Source of the DNA: Tangfeifania diversioriginum
Lineage (GTDB): Bacteria; Bacteroidota; Bacteroidia; Bacteroidales; Prolixibacteraceae
Direction: 5' to 3'
Length of the DNA stretch: 64,000 bases
Assembly (NCBI GenBank): GCA_945873105.1
Contig: CAMCBW010000015.1
Location: 45,266-109,265 of the forward strand
The position numbers and the translations under genes were made by a program. Shown here piece after piece: positions 1 to 7,324 of the stretch. Below the pieces are notes generated by a model that searched no databases, was not told the origin of the DNA, and saw only the letters and a program-made list of their open reading frames with translations. Position 1 is the stretch's first letter, and every line of letters begins with the position of its first letter.

Positions 1-82
1 GCAGTTTTGGGTTTCTATTTACAAAGTAAGGCTATTATACAGTGTAATCAAAGAAAAAAGGCCACAAATCCCAATTTTTAAA

Positions 83-220
83 GCATGGGGCATAGGGCAT
101 GGGGCATAAGGCATGGGGCGTGGCGTATTGCGGTGATGAGCATGAAGAAAAGGAAAACAGGAAAGGCTTGGGAGCGCAGTACTCCAAAATCGAAAATCGA
201 AAATCGAAAATCCAAAATAG
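83..220. repeat. Two heptamer tandem repeats downstream of the PNGase gene
   Basis: Positions 83-124 are six 7-base units of the type GCATGGG/GCATAGG. Positions 186-220 are five 7-base units, AAAATCG three times, then AAAATCC and AAAATAG. The second array abuts the stop codon of the minus-strand PNGase gene (222-224), so it forms the 3' tail of that transcript. Bases 1-82 and 125-185 hold no gene that I can support. The units are perfect enough to look like recent slippage, with some decay at the ends. Confidence 0.85.
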
Positions 221-221
221 T

Positions 222-2129
222 CTACTGTTTGTTGAATCTACGTTTGAACTTACTCTCGCCGTTCATGATGGCCTCAAGGATGTACCTTCCCTTTGGCAGA
301 TAGGCTACATTGTAATTAAACCTGCCCTGTTTTACACTTTGATACTCATGTCGTTCAACCAGTTTGCCATCGGCAGTAATGGTCACTTCCATTTTACCCG
401 GAAGATCTGAGTGATAATCCAGGGCTATTGAATCTTTGGTCATTCTTGGATACAGCACAAAGGCATATTGCGAATTGCAGGTATCAGGGCGGTAGGTTGG
501 GGAGGTAGTGAAAGCCAAAAATTGACCATTGCCACAATCACTTTCAAAGTTTTTAATCAACCGGCCATGAAGATCCAGCAAGCGAAGATACCCAAACCCT
601 TGTTCCGCCTCGTACCAAAATTCCAGGCCGTTTCCTGCACTGTCGTTAAGCATCAACTCATATTTACCTGCTTTGAGTGAAAGGGTATCAAGGTACATCG
701 TTCCGGGGTTCGTCTGTTCGGGGCTTTTTAGGTAAACACTTTCACCTGAACTGTCAACGATGGTGATGGTATTGTCTTTGGGATGGTTGTTGGTAAGGTA
801 CTGGACAACAAATTTCTCTGGCAGCACCACGGGCGATTCAAATTGTGAAACCAGGGAGTTGTCTCCACTCCATTCATCTTTTCTTCCGTTCGGGTTGTTA
901 AGCGTTACCTGAAAATGATGGTCGGATCCGGGGGCTTCAATGGTGCCGGGCAGAATTACCTCCTCAGATTTTCCGAATGCAAGATTTCCCTTCCAATGAA
1001 ACAACTGTTTCTTTCCTCCAAGGGTCTGGTAGACAATGTCCACCTTGTTGAGCGGTTCGCTGCCAAGATTCCGGATGACAATCCTCGGACGAAAGTTGGC
1101 CGGATTCATCCGGTTGTAAAGCTTGTTCCCATTTGGAACCAGAATTTCTTCGATGGCAACATCATTCTTGCTGTTGGGACCCTTGTATTGTACCAGGTAG
1201 GAGGCAATATTCTCATTGGCCTGTATGTTTTCTGTAGCAGCATAAGGCTCCATTGCCAAATGAAGGAGATGTTCCCCCGGTTTCAGGAACAGGTCGTAGC
1301 AGTCGGCCGGCTGCAGATCGCCGGGGCACCACATGCCACGGTCAAAGATCCAGGTACCCCCTTGTGGATAGAGGGGATTTGATCCGCACTCCTTCCACAG
1401 ATTCTTCCGCTCAATGGTTGTTCCGTCCACTTGAACCTCCCGCCACCTGCTGCAAAATTCACTGCATCCTTTGGGTTTGTCCATGCCATGCCCGGTTTGC
1501 TGAATTCTTAACCGGTTCACAACACTGTTTTTTTGCGTTACCACAGCCATGGGGGCAAGTAGTTTTTCTATGGGTTTATCAGGATCGCCGTATCTAAAGG
1601 AGCCATTCCACATAGGTTGGATGGAGATAGGATCCAATACGGGCTTTCCTGTGGTAATTTCGAAATCTACGGTTAGTGCCCAACCTACAGTCTGGGGTTC
1701 ATAGCCGGAATGGGCATATTCGATCTCCACACTGTCACGCAGCAACTGCGAGAAATCTGTCACATCCACTGTCCAGGTAAAATCCCACCCTTTGTTGTAG
1801 ATGCTGCCATAGGGGGTTAACATCCTGCCCAACTCATAATTCAGCGACTGACCATTTTTTCCACCTTGTTTCAGCAAGGTGATATGATCCAGGTAATCCC
1901 AGTGCGCACAGGGTAGCGTATCCGGACAACCCAGCGTGACATGCAGGAGAATCTTTCTGATTTCAAGCTTTTGATCCGGAAATTTACTCCATACCGGAAA
2001 TTTTCTTAATCCGCTTGGATGGGTTGTCACGGTTACTTTGTTGTGAGTGGTTACATGCAATGTTGGGCCACTTTGGCCATTGCTGGTGATTGCCAGCAAA
2101 AGCAGGAGGGTGAAAAGATATACTTTCAT
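222..2129 (-). CDS. Secreted peptide-N-glycosidase F-like protein with T9SS-type C-terminal domain
   Basis: Expected to release N-linked glycans from asparagine of glycoproteins, outside the cell. Residues 1-19 form a signal peptide ending near SNGQ. Around residues 66-81 lies the PNGase F signature GCPDTLPCAHWDYLD, whose Asp after Trp corresponds to the catalytic Asp of PNGase F. The PNGase-type region covers roughly residues 25-350; the next 200 residues are extra beta-rich sequence. The last 75 residues, starting at a YPRMTKD motif and ending in a GRYILEA / KRRF pattern, match the layout of type IX secretion sorting domains. At 635 residues it is about twice the length of classical PNGase F. 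The gene is monocistronic as far as seen; its stop codon abuts a heptamer array. Activity is inferred from the family. Confidence 0.85.
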   Translation of the reverse strand: MKVYLFTLLLLLAITSNGQSGPTLHVTTHNKVTVTTHPSGLRKFPVWSKFPDQKLEIRKILLHVTLGCPDTLPCAHWDYLDHITLLKQGGKNGQSLNYELGRMLTPYGSIYNKGWDFTWTVDVTDFSQLLRDSVEIEYAHSGYEPQTVGWALTVDFEITTGKPVLDPISIQPMWNGSFRYGDPDKPIEKLLAPMAVVTQKNSVVNRLRIQQTGHGMDKPKGCSEFCSRWREVQVDGTTIERKNLWKECGSNPLYPQGGTWIFDRGMWCPGDLQPADCYDLFLKPGEHLLHLAMEPYAATENIQANENIASYLVQYKGPNSKNDVAIEEILVPNGNKLYNRMNPANFRPRIVIRNLGSEPLNKVDIVYQTLGGKKQLFHWKGNLAFGKSEEVILPGTIEAPGSDHHFQVTLNNPNGRKDEWSGDNSLVSQFESPVVLPEKFVVQYLTNNHPKDNTITIVDSSGESVYLKSPEQTNPGTMYLDTLSLKAGKYELMLNDSAGNGLEFWYEAEQGFGYLRLLDLHGRLIKNFESDCGNGQFLAFTTSPTYRPDTCNSQYAFVLYPRMTKDSIALDYHSDLPGKMEVTITADGKLVERHEYQSVKQGRFNYNVAYLPKGRYILEAIMNGESKFKRRFNKQ

Positions 2130-2297
2130 GTGTTTATAGTCTGTTTTTCAAAGGTGGCATAGAAGCATAAAAGTAAATTTTTTGGTTGGATTATCGCTGG
2201 CTATTTTCTGTCTGATTTTCAACGAAAGATGTCCCTCCTGCAGCGGAGTGTTAAAAAACCTGCTGTAAAACATATTAATAAATTAACTTTGTATGTT

Positions 2298-2500
2298 TCA
2301 TTGAATCAATAAGTTGAAAATAATTCAAAATTCTTTTTTAACATTTTCTTAATGCGGGTAAGTATATCTTAACACTTTTTAATAAAAAGATGTAATTTAG
2401 TCGTGGAATTGAAATGAAACGTTGTTATCGGCTTTTACTAAAACTAAGTGTTTATTCTATCTAAACTATCAAAGAGTGGGTCTCAAAACCCGCTCTTTTT
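2298..2500 (+). ncRNA. Candidate small RNA or leader transcript, promoter to terminator
   Basis: The 510 bases between the PNGase gene and rpsF contain a perfect -7 element TAACTTTG at 2284-2291 and a strong intrinsic terminator at 2471-2500 on the same strand, giving a transcript of about 200 nt that ends before the rpsF promoter. A 16-codon frame starts at ATG 2414 and stops at 2464, eight bases before the terminator stem (MKRCYRLLLKLSVYSI), so this could also encode a small peptide. The upstream -33 element is poor. I see no match to 6S, tmRNA, RNase P or SRP RNA. The assignment rests only on the promoter and terminator. Confidence 0.3.
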
Positions 2501-2503
2501 GTT
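2471..2503 (+). terminator. Intrinsic terminator
   Basis: Stem AAAGAGTGGGT (2471-2481) pairs with ACCCGCTCTTT (2488-2498) with one G-U pair, six-base loop, followed by a T-rich run. No annotated gene precedes it on this strand, which is why a small transcript is suspected. Confidence 0.8.
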
Positions 2504-2562
2504 TTGTATGGTTTTCATCCGGACTGGCCGAAATAACTTAATACAAAAAGATTGAATTACAG

Positions 2563-2593
2563 TTGGTAGAAAGAGAAAAGTTGTCTATTTTTG
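2563..2593 (+). promoter_or_regulatory. Promoter of the rpsF-rpsR-rplI operon
   Basis: TTG at 2563-2565, 20 bases, then TATTTTTG at 2586-2593: a textbook Bacteroidota primary-sigma promoter. The expected start is near 2600, leaving about 40 bases of leader before rpsF. Confidence 0.8.
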
Positions 2594-2641
2594 CGCCACT
2601 CAAATTACGAGTATATTGTTGAATGTAAATTTTAAAAAAGT

Positions 2642-2995
2642 ATGTTGAACCAGTACGAAACCGTTTTCATTACTACTCCCGTTTTGTCTGATGCTCAGAT
2701 GAAGGAAGCGGTAGGAAAGTTCAAGGATCTTATCACCTCCCATGGTTGTGAATTGATTCATGAAGAAAATTGGGGATTAAAAAAATTGGCTTATCCCATT
2801 CAAAAGAAATCGACAGGGTTTTATCAACTCCTCGAATTCAAAGCCGATCCTGCCTTCATTGGTAAACTCGAGACAGAGTTTCGCCGTGACGAACGTATCA
2901 TCCGTTTCATTACCGTGAAATTGGAGAAATATGCTGCTGAGTATGCAGAAAAGAGAAGAAAGAAAGTTAATGCAAAAACTCAATCAGAAAATTAG
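2642..2995 (+). CDS. rpsF: 30S ribosomal protein bS6
   Basis: Small-subunit ribosomal protein that sits on the platform next to bS18. The 117-residue sequence starts [17 protein letters not shown] and has the family's [13 protein letters not shown] and GFYQLLEF blocks and the conserved late motif [10 protein letters not shown], followed by a basic tail. First gene of an rpsF-rpsR-rplI operon; many other bacteria have ssb or priB in this operon, which is absent here as is usual in the phylum. No Shine-Dalgarno precedes the ATG. Two bases separate its stop from rpsR. Confidence 0.98.
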   Translation: MLNQYETVFITTPVLSDAQMKEAVGKFKDLITSHGCELIHEENWGLKKLAYPIQKKSTGFYQLLEFKADPAFIGKLETEFRRDERIIRFITVKLEKYAAEYAEKRRKKVNAKTQSEN

Positions 2996-2997
2996 TC

Positions 2998-3267
2998 ATG
3001 AGCACAAATTCCAGCGAAATCAGGTATCTTACTCCTCCTTCGGTTGAAGTAAAGAAGAAGAAATATTGTCGTTTCAAAAAAAACGGTATCAAGTATGTGG
3101 ATTACAAAGATCCTGAATTCTTGAAAAAATTTCTCAATGAGCAGGGTAAAATTTTACCACGCCGTCTTACCGGTACTTCCTTGAAATACCAGCGTAAAGT
3201 ATCACAGGCTATCAAGCGTTCTCGAATGATCGCATTGCTGCCTTATGTAACAGATTTGTTAAAATAA
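2998..3267 (+). CDS. rpsR: 30S ribosomal protein bS18
   Basis: Small-subunit platform protein, partner of bS6. The 89-residue sequence has the family core [20 protein letters not shown], then the [22 protein letters not shown] block and a C-terminal MIALLPYV. A short acidic/polar N-terminal extension ([14 protein letters not shown]) precedes the core. Located two bases after rpsF, so translation is probably coupled. In Bacteroidota ribosomes bS6, bS18 and bS21 help hold the anti-Shine-Dalgarno tail of 16S rRNA; that is family knowledge, not visible here. Confidence 0.98.
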   Translation: MSTNSSEIRYLTPPSVEVKKKKYCRFKKNGIKYVDYKDPEFLKKFLNEQGKILPRRLTGTSLKYQRKVSQAIKRSRMIALLPYVTDLLK

Positions 3268-3272
3268 TTAGT

Positions 3273-3278
3273 AGGAGG
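3273..3278 (+). promoter_or_regulatory. Canonical Shine-Dalgarno of rplI
   Basis: AGGAGG lies seven bases before the rplI ATG at 3286. It is the clearest Shine-Dalgarno I found in the window; rpsF and rpsR just upstream have none, as expected for Bacteroidota. Confidence 0.8.
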
Positions 3279-3285
3279 TACGAAA

Positions 3286-3732
3286 ATGGAAATTATTCTG
3301 CTTCAAGATGTTGCAAATCTGGGTAGCAAAGATGATGTATTAGTTGTGAAAAACGGCTATGGTCGTAATTACTTGATCCCCCAGAAGTTGGCTGTATTGG
3401 CCACCACATCGTCAAAAAAGGTTCTTTCTGAGAACCTTAAACAACGCGCTCACAAAGAGGCCAAACTGAAAGAAGAGGCACTCAAACAGGCTGAGATCAT
3501 CAAAACTATATCCATTGTGATTGGCGCAAAGACCAGTTCAACAGGAAAGATTTTTGGATCGGTCAACAACATTCAGGTTGCTGAGGCGTTGAAGGAAAAA
3601 GGATTTGAGGTCGATCGTAAACAGATCACCATCAAGGAAGATTCTATCAAGGAGATTGGAAAACATACTGCCAAGGTGAAATTTCACCGCGAAGTGGTGG
3701 TTGAACTGGAGTTTGAAGTCGTTGCCGAATAA
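3286..3732 (+). CDS. rplI: 50S ribosomal protein bL9
   Basis: Large-subunit protein with an N-terminal rRNA-binding domain, long helix and C-terminal domain. The 148 residues are the usual length. The N-terminal signature MEIILLQDVANLGSKDDVLVVKNGYGRNYLIPQ is split here by the reader's limit: look for LQDVANLG at 5-12 and GYGRNYLIP at 24-32. Residues 41-75 are the connecting helix, and the C-terminal domain begins near KTSSTGKIFGSV. Third gene of the operon, 18 bases after rpsR, with an unusual AGGAGG ribosome binding site. An intrinsic terminator at 3781-3817 follows. Confidence 0.97.
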   Translation: MEIILLQDVANLGSKDDVLVVKNGYGRNYLIPQKLAVLATTSSKKVLSENLKQRAHKEAKLKEEALKQAEIIKTISIVIGAKTSSTGKIFGSVNNIQVAEALKEKGFEVDRKQITIKEDSIKEIGKHTAKVKFHREVVVELEFEVVAE

Positions 3733-3780
3733 GGCACTGAACGATACACCAGGTTTCCGAAATCATTTACAAAAACAGAT

Positions 3781-3817
3781 AAAAAGCTGTCTCTGCCATG
3801 GAGACAGCTTTTTTTTG
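3781..3817 (+). terminator. Intrinsic terminator of the rpsF operon
   Basis: Perfect 13-base stem 3781-3793 / 3801-3813 with loop TGCCATG and an eight-T run. The ATG inside the loop (3798) is in frame with the next gene and could be mistaken for its start. Confidence 0.92.
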
Positions 3818-3818
3818 G

Positions 3819-3826
3819 TATTTTTG
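3819..3826 (+). promoter_or_regulatory. Candidate -7 element of the kinase/RapZ gene
   Basis: TATTTTTG starts one base after the terminator T-run and lies 16 bases before the TTG start at 3843. The -33 position falls in the terminator hairpin and does not match TTG. If used, transcription would start near 3833, about ten bases before the start codon. Confidence 0.4.
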
Positions 3827-3842
3827 CTTTAAATCAAACATC

Positions 3843-5267
3843 TTGGAAAAACTAACCAGACAAAAATTAACAGACCTCTTTCAACAAAGATTTCAGGAAG
3901 AGGTGATTTCAGCAGAAATGCTTCCGCCTTCAGGTTCCTACCGGGAGTATGTCCGGTTGAAAAGCATCCATTTTAGTGCCATAGGTACCTGGAATGAAGA
4001 TGAAAAAGAGAACAATGCATTTGTTAACTTTTCAGGACACCTTCGATCAAGCGGGGTAAAGGTCCCTGAAATCTACGAATACGATTTTAAAAACCGAATC
4101 TACCTGCAGGAAGACCTGGGGGATGTAACCCTTTTCTCCTTTCTGACCGAAATCCGCGCCAAGAGCGGTTTTGTCTCCGAAATTACAGATGCTTACCGAA
4201 AAGTTGTTCGGGAATTGCCTGTTATTCAGGTTACTGCCGGAAAGTCGATCGATTTCAGTTTTTGCTATCCCAGAAAGGCCTTCGATCGCCAATCGATGAT
4301 GTGGGACCTCAATTATTTCAAATACTATTTTCTGAAACTTGCCAAAGTTGCCTTCGATGAGCAAAAATTGGAGGACGACTACACAGCCTTCTGCGATTAC
4401 CTGTTGAAGGCTGAAAGTGATTTCTTCATGATGCGGGATTTTCAGAGCAGGAATATTCTGCTCCGCGGTGAAGAGCCTTGGTTCATCGATTACCAGGGAG
4501 GACGGCGCGGTGCTCTGCAATACGATTTGGCCTCCCTGCTCTACGATGCGAAGGCTGATCTTCCCCAGGCAGTAAGGGAGGAGCTTATTGAAGAGTACCT
4601 CGACCATTTGACCACGCTGCATCCAGTGGATCGCACAGAGTTCAAGCAATATTTTTATGGTTATGTCCTGATTCGTATGATGCAGGCCATGGGAGCCTAT
4701 GGATTCAGAGGATTTTATGAGCAAAAGGCCCACTTCTTGAAGAGCATTCCATTTGCCCTTGAAAATCTGAATATCGTCCTGCAAAAGATCGATGTACCAA
4801 TTCAGCTGCCGGAGCTCTACAAAGTTCTCCATTCTCTTGCCGAGTCGGAGGTGTTAAAAGCCATTGTTTCAAAAGAGACCGAACTAACCATTTCAGTCAC
4901 GAGTTTTTCTTACAAAAAAGGTATTCCTGCGGATCCTTCCGGCAATGGAGGTGGATTTGTTTTCGATTGCAGGGCATTGCCTAATCCAGGTAGATTGTCA
5001 GAATACCAAAAACTCACCGGAAAAGATACCGAGGTTATCGCCTATCTTGAAGCCTACCCGGAGGTGGATGCATTTCTGAATGCAGCATTCAACCTGGTGG
5101 ATCAAAGTACAAGGGTCTACCTCGACAGGAAATTTACCCACTTGACCGTTCAGTTTGGCTGTACAGGGGGGCAACATCGCTCTGTCTATGCTGCTGAGCG
5201 ACTGGCAGCGCATTTGAGAAACAATTTCCCGGTAAAAGTCGTACTACGACACAGAGAACAAGATTAA
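3843..5267 (+). CDS. AmgK-like sugar kinase fused to a RapZ C-terminal domain
   Basis: Two-domain protein of 474 residues from the TTG start. Residues 1-340 are an aminoglycoside-phosphotransferase-fold kinase: MMRDFQSRNILL (about 197-207) is the catalytic loop with Asp and Asn, and FIDYQGGRRG (about 214-223) is the metal-binding DFG equivalent. Residues 347-474 match the C-terminal domain of RapZ, including GFVFDCRALPNPG, LTGKD and GCTGGQHRSVYAAE; the P-loop half of RapZ is missing. Next to murU, the kinase is most like AmgK, which phosphorylates MurNAc/GlcNAc at the anomeric position in peptidoglycan recycling. In E. coli the RapZ domain binds small RNA and senses GlcN6P. The ATG at 3798 is rejected because it lies in the upstream terminator loop. 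Substrate is inferred. Confidence 0.8.
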   Translation: MEKLTRQKLTDLFQQRFQEEVISAEMLPPSGSYREYVRLKSIHFSAIGTWNEDEKENNAFVNFSGHLRSSGVKVPEIYEYDFKNRIYLQEDLGDVTLFSFLTEIRAKSGFVSEITDAYRKVVRELPVIQVTAGKSIDFSFCYPRKAFDRQSMMWDLNYFKYYFLKLAKVAFDEQKLEDDYTAFCDYLLKAESDFFMMRDFQSRNILLRGEEPWFIDYQGGRRGALQYDLASLLYDAKADLPQAVREELIEEYLDHLTTLHPVDRTEFKQYFYGYVLIRMMQAMGAYGFRGFYEQKAHFLKSIPFALENLNIVLQKIDVPIQLPELYKVLHSLAESEVLKAIVSKETELTISVTSFSYKKGIPADPSGNGGGFVFDCRALPNPGRLSEYQKLTGKDTEVIAYLEAYPEVDAFLNAAFNLVDQSTRVYLDRKFTHLTVQFGCTGGQHRSVYAAERLAAHLRNNFPVKVVLRHREQD

Positions 5268-5284
5268 TATGAATTGTTTAGGAT

Positions 5285-5352
5285 GTTTGAAGAGTTTGAA
5301 AAGTTACGGTAATTCAACATTTCAAACTTTTTAAACATTTCAAACCCTTCAA
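5285..5352. repeat. Inverted nonamer tandem repeats
   Basis: Left arm: two 9-base units GTTTGAAGA and GTTTGAAAA at 5285-5302. Right arm: four 9-base units ACATTTCAA, ACTTTTTAA, ACATTTCAA, ACCCTTCAA at 5317-5352, which are the reverse complement of the same consensus. The arms can fold into a hairpin between the kinase/RapZ stop and the small gene at 5365. Confidence 0.8.
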
Positions 5353-5364
5353 ACCAAATTTTTT

Positions 5365-5502
5365 ATGGCCAAAAAGAAATGCGAAGACAAGGATTACGAA
5401 AAACCGGAACATCCAAAATTTGAATGCAAGAAATGTGGAAGAACTTCAAAAAAGGAGGATAAGGTTTGTAAACCCATAAAATTGAACAACCAAACCTTCT
5501 GA
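5365..5502 (+). CDS. Small zinc-ribbon-like protein (45 residues)
   Basis: ATG at 5365, stop at 5500-5502. The sequence is highly charged and has four cysteines: one near the N-terminus (residue 6), a CKKC pair at about 21-24 and one at about 36 (KVCKP). CxxC followed by a distant Cys suggests a small metal-binding knuckle. It lies between the AmgK/RapZ fusion and the murU-like gene, with only five bases to the latter, so the three probably form one operon. I recall similar tiny CxxCG proteins in this position in other Bacteroidota, but cannot check. Function unknown. Confidence 0.65.
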   Translation: MAKKKCEDKDYEKPEHPKFECKKCGRTSKKEDKVCKPIKLNNQTF

Positions 5503-5507
5503 GCTCC

Positions 5508-6221
5508 ATGAAGGCACTCATCTTAGCAGCTGGATTGGGCACCAGGTTGGGCCCTTTTACCAACGACAAGCCCAAGGCACTGGTCGAATTAAATGGTGTC
5601 ACCTTGTTGGAAAGAGCCATCCGCAAAGTGACTGAGCTGGGTGTATCAGAGATTATTGTGAACATTCACCATTTCGGAGATCAAATCATAGAATTTCTAA
5701 TTAGAAACAAGAACTTTCATCTTCCAATCAGCCTATCCGATGAAAGAGACCAACTCCTTGATACCGGTGGTGCCCTATTAAAAGCCCGCTCATTGCTGGG
5801 TGACAAGGAGCCATTTTTGGTTTACAATGTGGATATTCTCACCTCCCTGCACCTGGAAGATCTACTGGCCTATCATACCCTGAAAGGTGGCCTGGCGACC
5901 ATGGCGGTGCGAAGCAGGGAGACACAACGATACCTGCTTTTTAATCCTCAAATGCAGCTTGCAGGTTGGAGAAATACCAAAACCGGAGAAGAGACGATTG
6001 TCAGGGATGATAATGACCTGCAAAATTTAGCTTTCAGCGGTATTCAAATTGTTCAACCCGAGATTTTCCCGCTCATTTCTGAAAGTGGCAAATTTTCGGT
6101 CATCCAACTCTACCTTCGGTTGGCAAAGAGTCAAAGTATCTTCGGTTTCAAGGATACATCCACTCTTTGGATGGATCTTGGCAAACCAGAACAACTCATT
6201 CAGGCGGAGAAGTTAATGTGA
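5508..6221 (+). CDS. MurU-like sugar-1-phosphate nucleotidyltransferase
   Basis: Likely makes UDP-MurNAc (or another NDP-sugar) from the sugar 1-phosphate. The 237 residues start with the pyrophosphorylase signature MKALILAAGLGTRLGPFT, with the KPKALVELNG lysine motif at about 24-33, and VYNVDI (about 105-110) carrying the metal-binding Asp. Family length fits MurU. Position five bases after the zinc-ribbon gene and downstream of an AmgK-type kinase matches the AmgK-MurU pair of anabolic MurNAc recycling. The TGA stop (6219-6221) lies inside the first octamer of a tandem repeat. GDP-mannose or glucose-1-phosphate activity cannot be excluded from sequence alone. Confidence 0.78.
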   Translation: MKALILAAGLGTRLGPFTNDKPKALVELNGVTLLERAIRKVTELGVSEIIVNIHHFGDQIIEFLIRNKNFHLPISLSDERDQLLDTGGALLKARSLLGDKEPFLVYNVDILTSLHLEDLLAYHTLKGGLATMAVRSRETQRYLLFNPQMQLAGWRNTKTGEETIVRDDNDLQNLAFSGIQIVQPEIFPLISESGKFSVIQLYLRLAKSQSIFGFKDTSTLWMDLGKPEQLIQAEKLM

Positions 6222-6395
6222 AAATTGGGAAATGTGAAAATTTGAAAATGGAGATTTGTACGAATGCAACATTGACTCATTTATGACAAAAAAATGGGTT
6301 ATTAAACCCAAATCATGATCAATGCTTCCTCATTTCCACATTTCCACATTTTCACATTTCCCAATTTCCATATTTTCACATTTCCCAATTTCCAC
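6218..6395. repeat. Inverted octamer tandem repeats between murU and ung
   Basis: 6218-6249 are four exact 8-base units (GTGAAAAT, TGGGAAAT, GTGAAAAT, TTGAAAAT). 6332-6395 are eight 8-base units, ATTTCCAC twice, ATTTTCAC, ATTTCCCA, ATTTCCAT, ATTTTCAC, ATTTCCCA, ATTTCCAC, that is the same consensus in reverse complement. About 82 bases separate the arms. Each arm begins at the stop codon of the neighbouring convergent gene, so murU and ung have the same 3' tail in sense orientation. A long hairpin is possible. Confidence 0.92.
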
Positions 6396-6403
6396 ATTGC
6401 AAA

Positions 6404-7066
6404 TTACCACCGAATCGGTTCAATCCCATGTTGTTGCAGATAGTCGTTGGTTCTGCTGAAATGCTTGTTTCCAAAGAATCCCCGGTAGGAGGAGAGTGGG
6501 GATGGGTGAGGGGAGGAGAGTACCAGATGCCTGTTACGGTCAATAAACTCCCCCTTTTTCTGGGCGAAGGATCCCCACAGCAGAAAAACCAGGTGCTGGT
6601 GTTCCGCTGCTAGTATACGTATGACACGATCGGTAAACTGCTCCCACCCTTTGTTTTGGTGAGAGCCTGCCCGGCTGGCTTGGACAGTCAAGGTTGCATT
6701 GAGCAGCAGTACCCCTTGCCTGGCCCAGCGATCCAAATTTCCGCTGGAAGGAGGTGATATGCCAAGATCCTGCTGAATCTCCTTGAAAATGTTTTGCAAC
6801 GAAGGTGGTTGATCCACTCCATCCGGTACTGAAAAGCACAACCCATGTGCCTGCCCCGGTCCATGGTAGGGATCCTGTCCGAGTATGACAACTTTGGTTT
6901 GGTCAAAGGGGGATTGATCAAAAGCATGGAAGATCAGCCTCCCGGGAGGGAAAATTTGCCTGGTACCATATTCCTGCCGGATGAATTTCGTCAATTCAAT
7001 GAAATATGGTTGTTCAAACTCACTGGCCAATCGCTGCTTCCAGCCGGATTCAATTTTTACTTCCAT
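6404..7066 (-). CDS. ung: Uracil-DNA glycosylase (family 1)
   Basis: Removes uracil from DNA as the first step of base excision repair. The 220 residues contain the water-activating motif GQDPYHG at 63-69, with the catalytic Asp, the uracil-recognition FSVP near 78-81, LLNATLTV near 121-128, and the DNA-intercalation loop HPSPLS at 187-192. Length is typical for UNG. It converges with murU; nine bases after its stop starts the octamer array. Single gene, no obvious partners. Confidence 0.97.
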   Translation of the reverse strand: MEVKIESGWKQRLASEFEQPYFIELTKFIRQEYGTRQIFPPGRLIFHAFDQSPFDQTKVVILGQDPYHGPGQAHGLCFSVPDGVDQPPSLQNIFKEIQQDLGISPPSSGNLDRWARQGVLLLNATLTVQASRAGSHQNKGWEQFTDRVIRILAAEHQHLVFLLWGSFAQKKGEFIDRNRHLVLSSPHPSPLSSYRGFFGNKHFSRTNDYLQQHGIEPIRW

Positions 7067-7090
7067 TCAAATAAGTTTTGTATAAAAGAT

Positions 7091-7180
7091 AATGTCGTAT
7101 TTCTTTTTGCGGTCTTAGCGTGCTTTGCGCGACAACATCTGGTAAATTGCTCAAGACTCAAAAATAGATACTACGACATT
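7091..7180. repeat. Nine-base inverted repeat flanking three nonamers
   Basis: AATGTCGTA (7091-7099) and TACGACATT (7172-7180) form a perfect inverted repeat with a 72-base spacer. Inside it, 7109-7135 can be read as three decayed 9-base units beginning GCG (GCGGTCTTA, GCGTGCTTT, GCGCGACAA). The segment lies in the 258-base gap between the divergent ung and sugar kinase genes, on the ung 5' side. No gene seen in it. Confidence 0.5.
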
Positions 7181-7324
7181 TAATTGTTCTTATTGCTTAA
7201 ATAGGCTTGTGTGAAGGCATAAATATAGTGATTCAACTCAAACGACCCCTTTGCTGCTTAGTTTTTTCTTATTTTTACCATTCTGAATTCGAAGCACTCA
7301 TCGCTAATACTACTTTTAACAAAC

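Noticed and set aside
83..220. CRISPR-like array
   Set aside because: Units are 7 bases with no spacers and no cas genes nearby.
915..1382. 155-codon open frame antisense to the PNGase gene
   Set aside because: Shadow of a gene with clear family motifs; no promoter or homology features.
2298..2500. 6S RNA
   Set aside because: Length is right, but the ends do not pair and there is no long interrupted helix with a central bubble.
3798..3842. ATG 3798 as start of the kinase/RapZ gene
   Set aside because: It is in the terminator loop and adds a peptide encoded by the terminator stem and T-run.
4047..4832. 261-codon open frame antisense to the kinase/RapZ gene
   Set aside because: It lies wholly within a well-supported gene, has no recognisable motif, and its sequence is what the complementary strand of such coding sequence would give.
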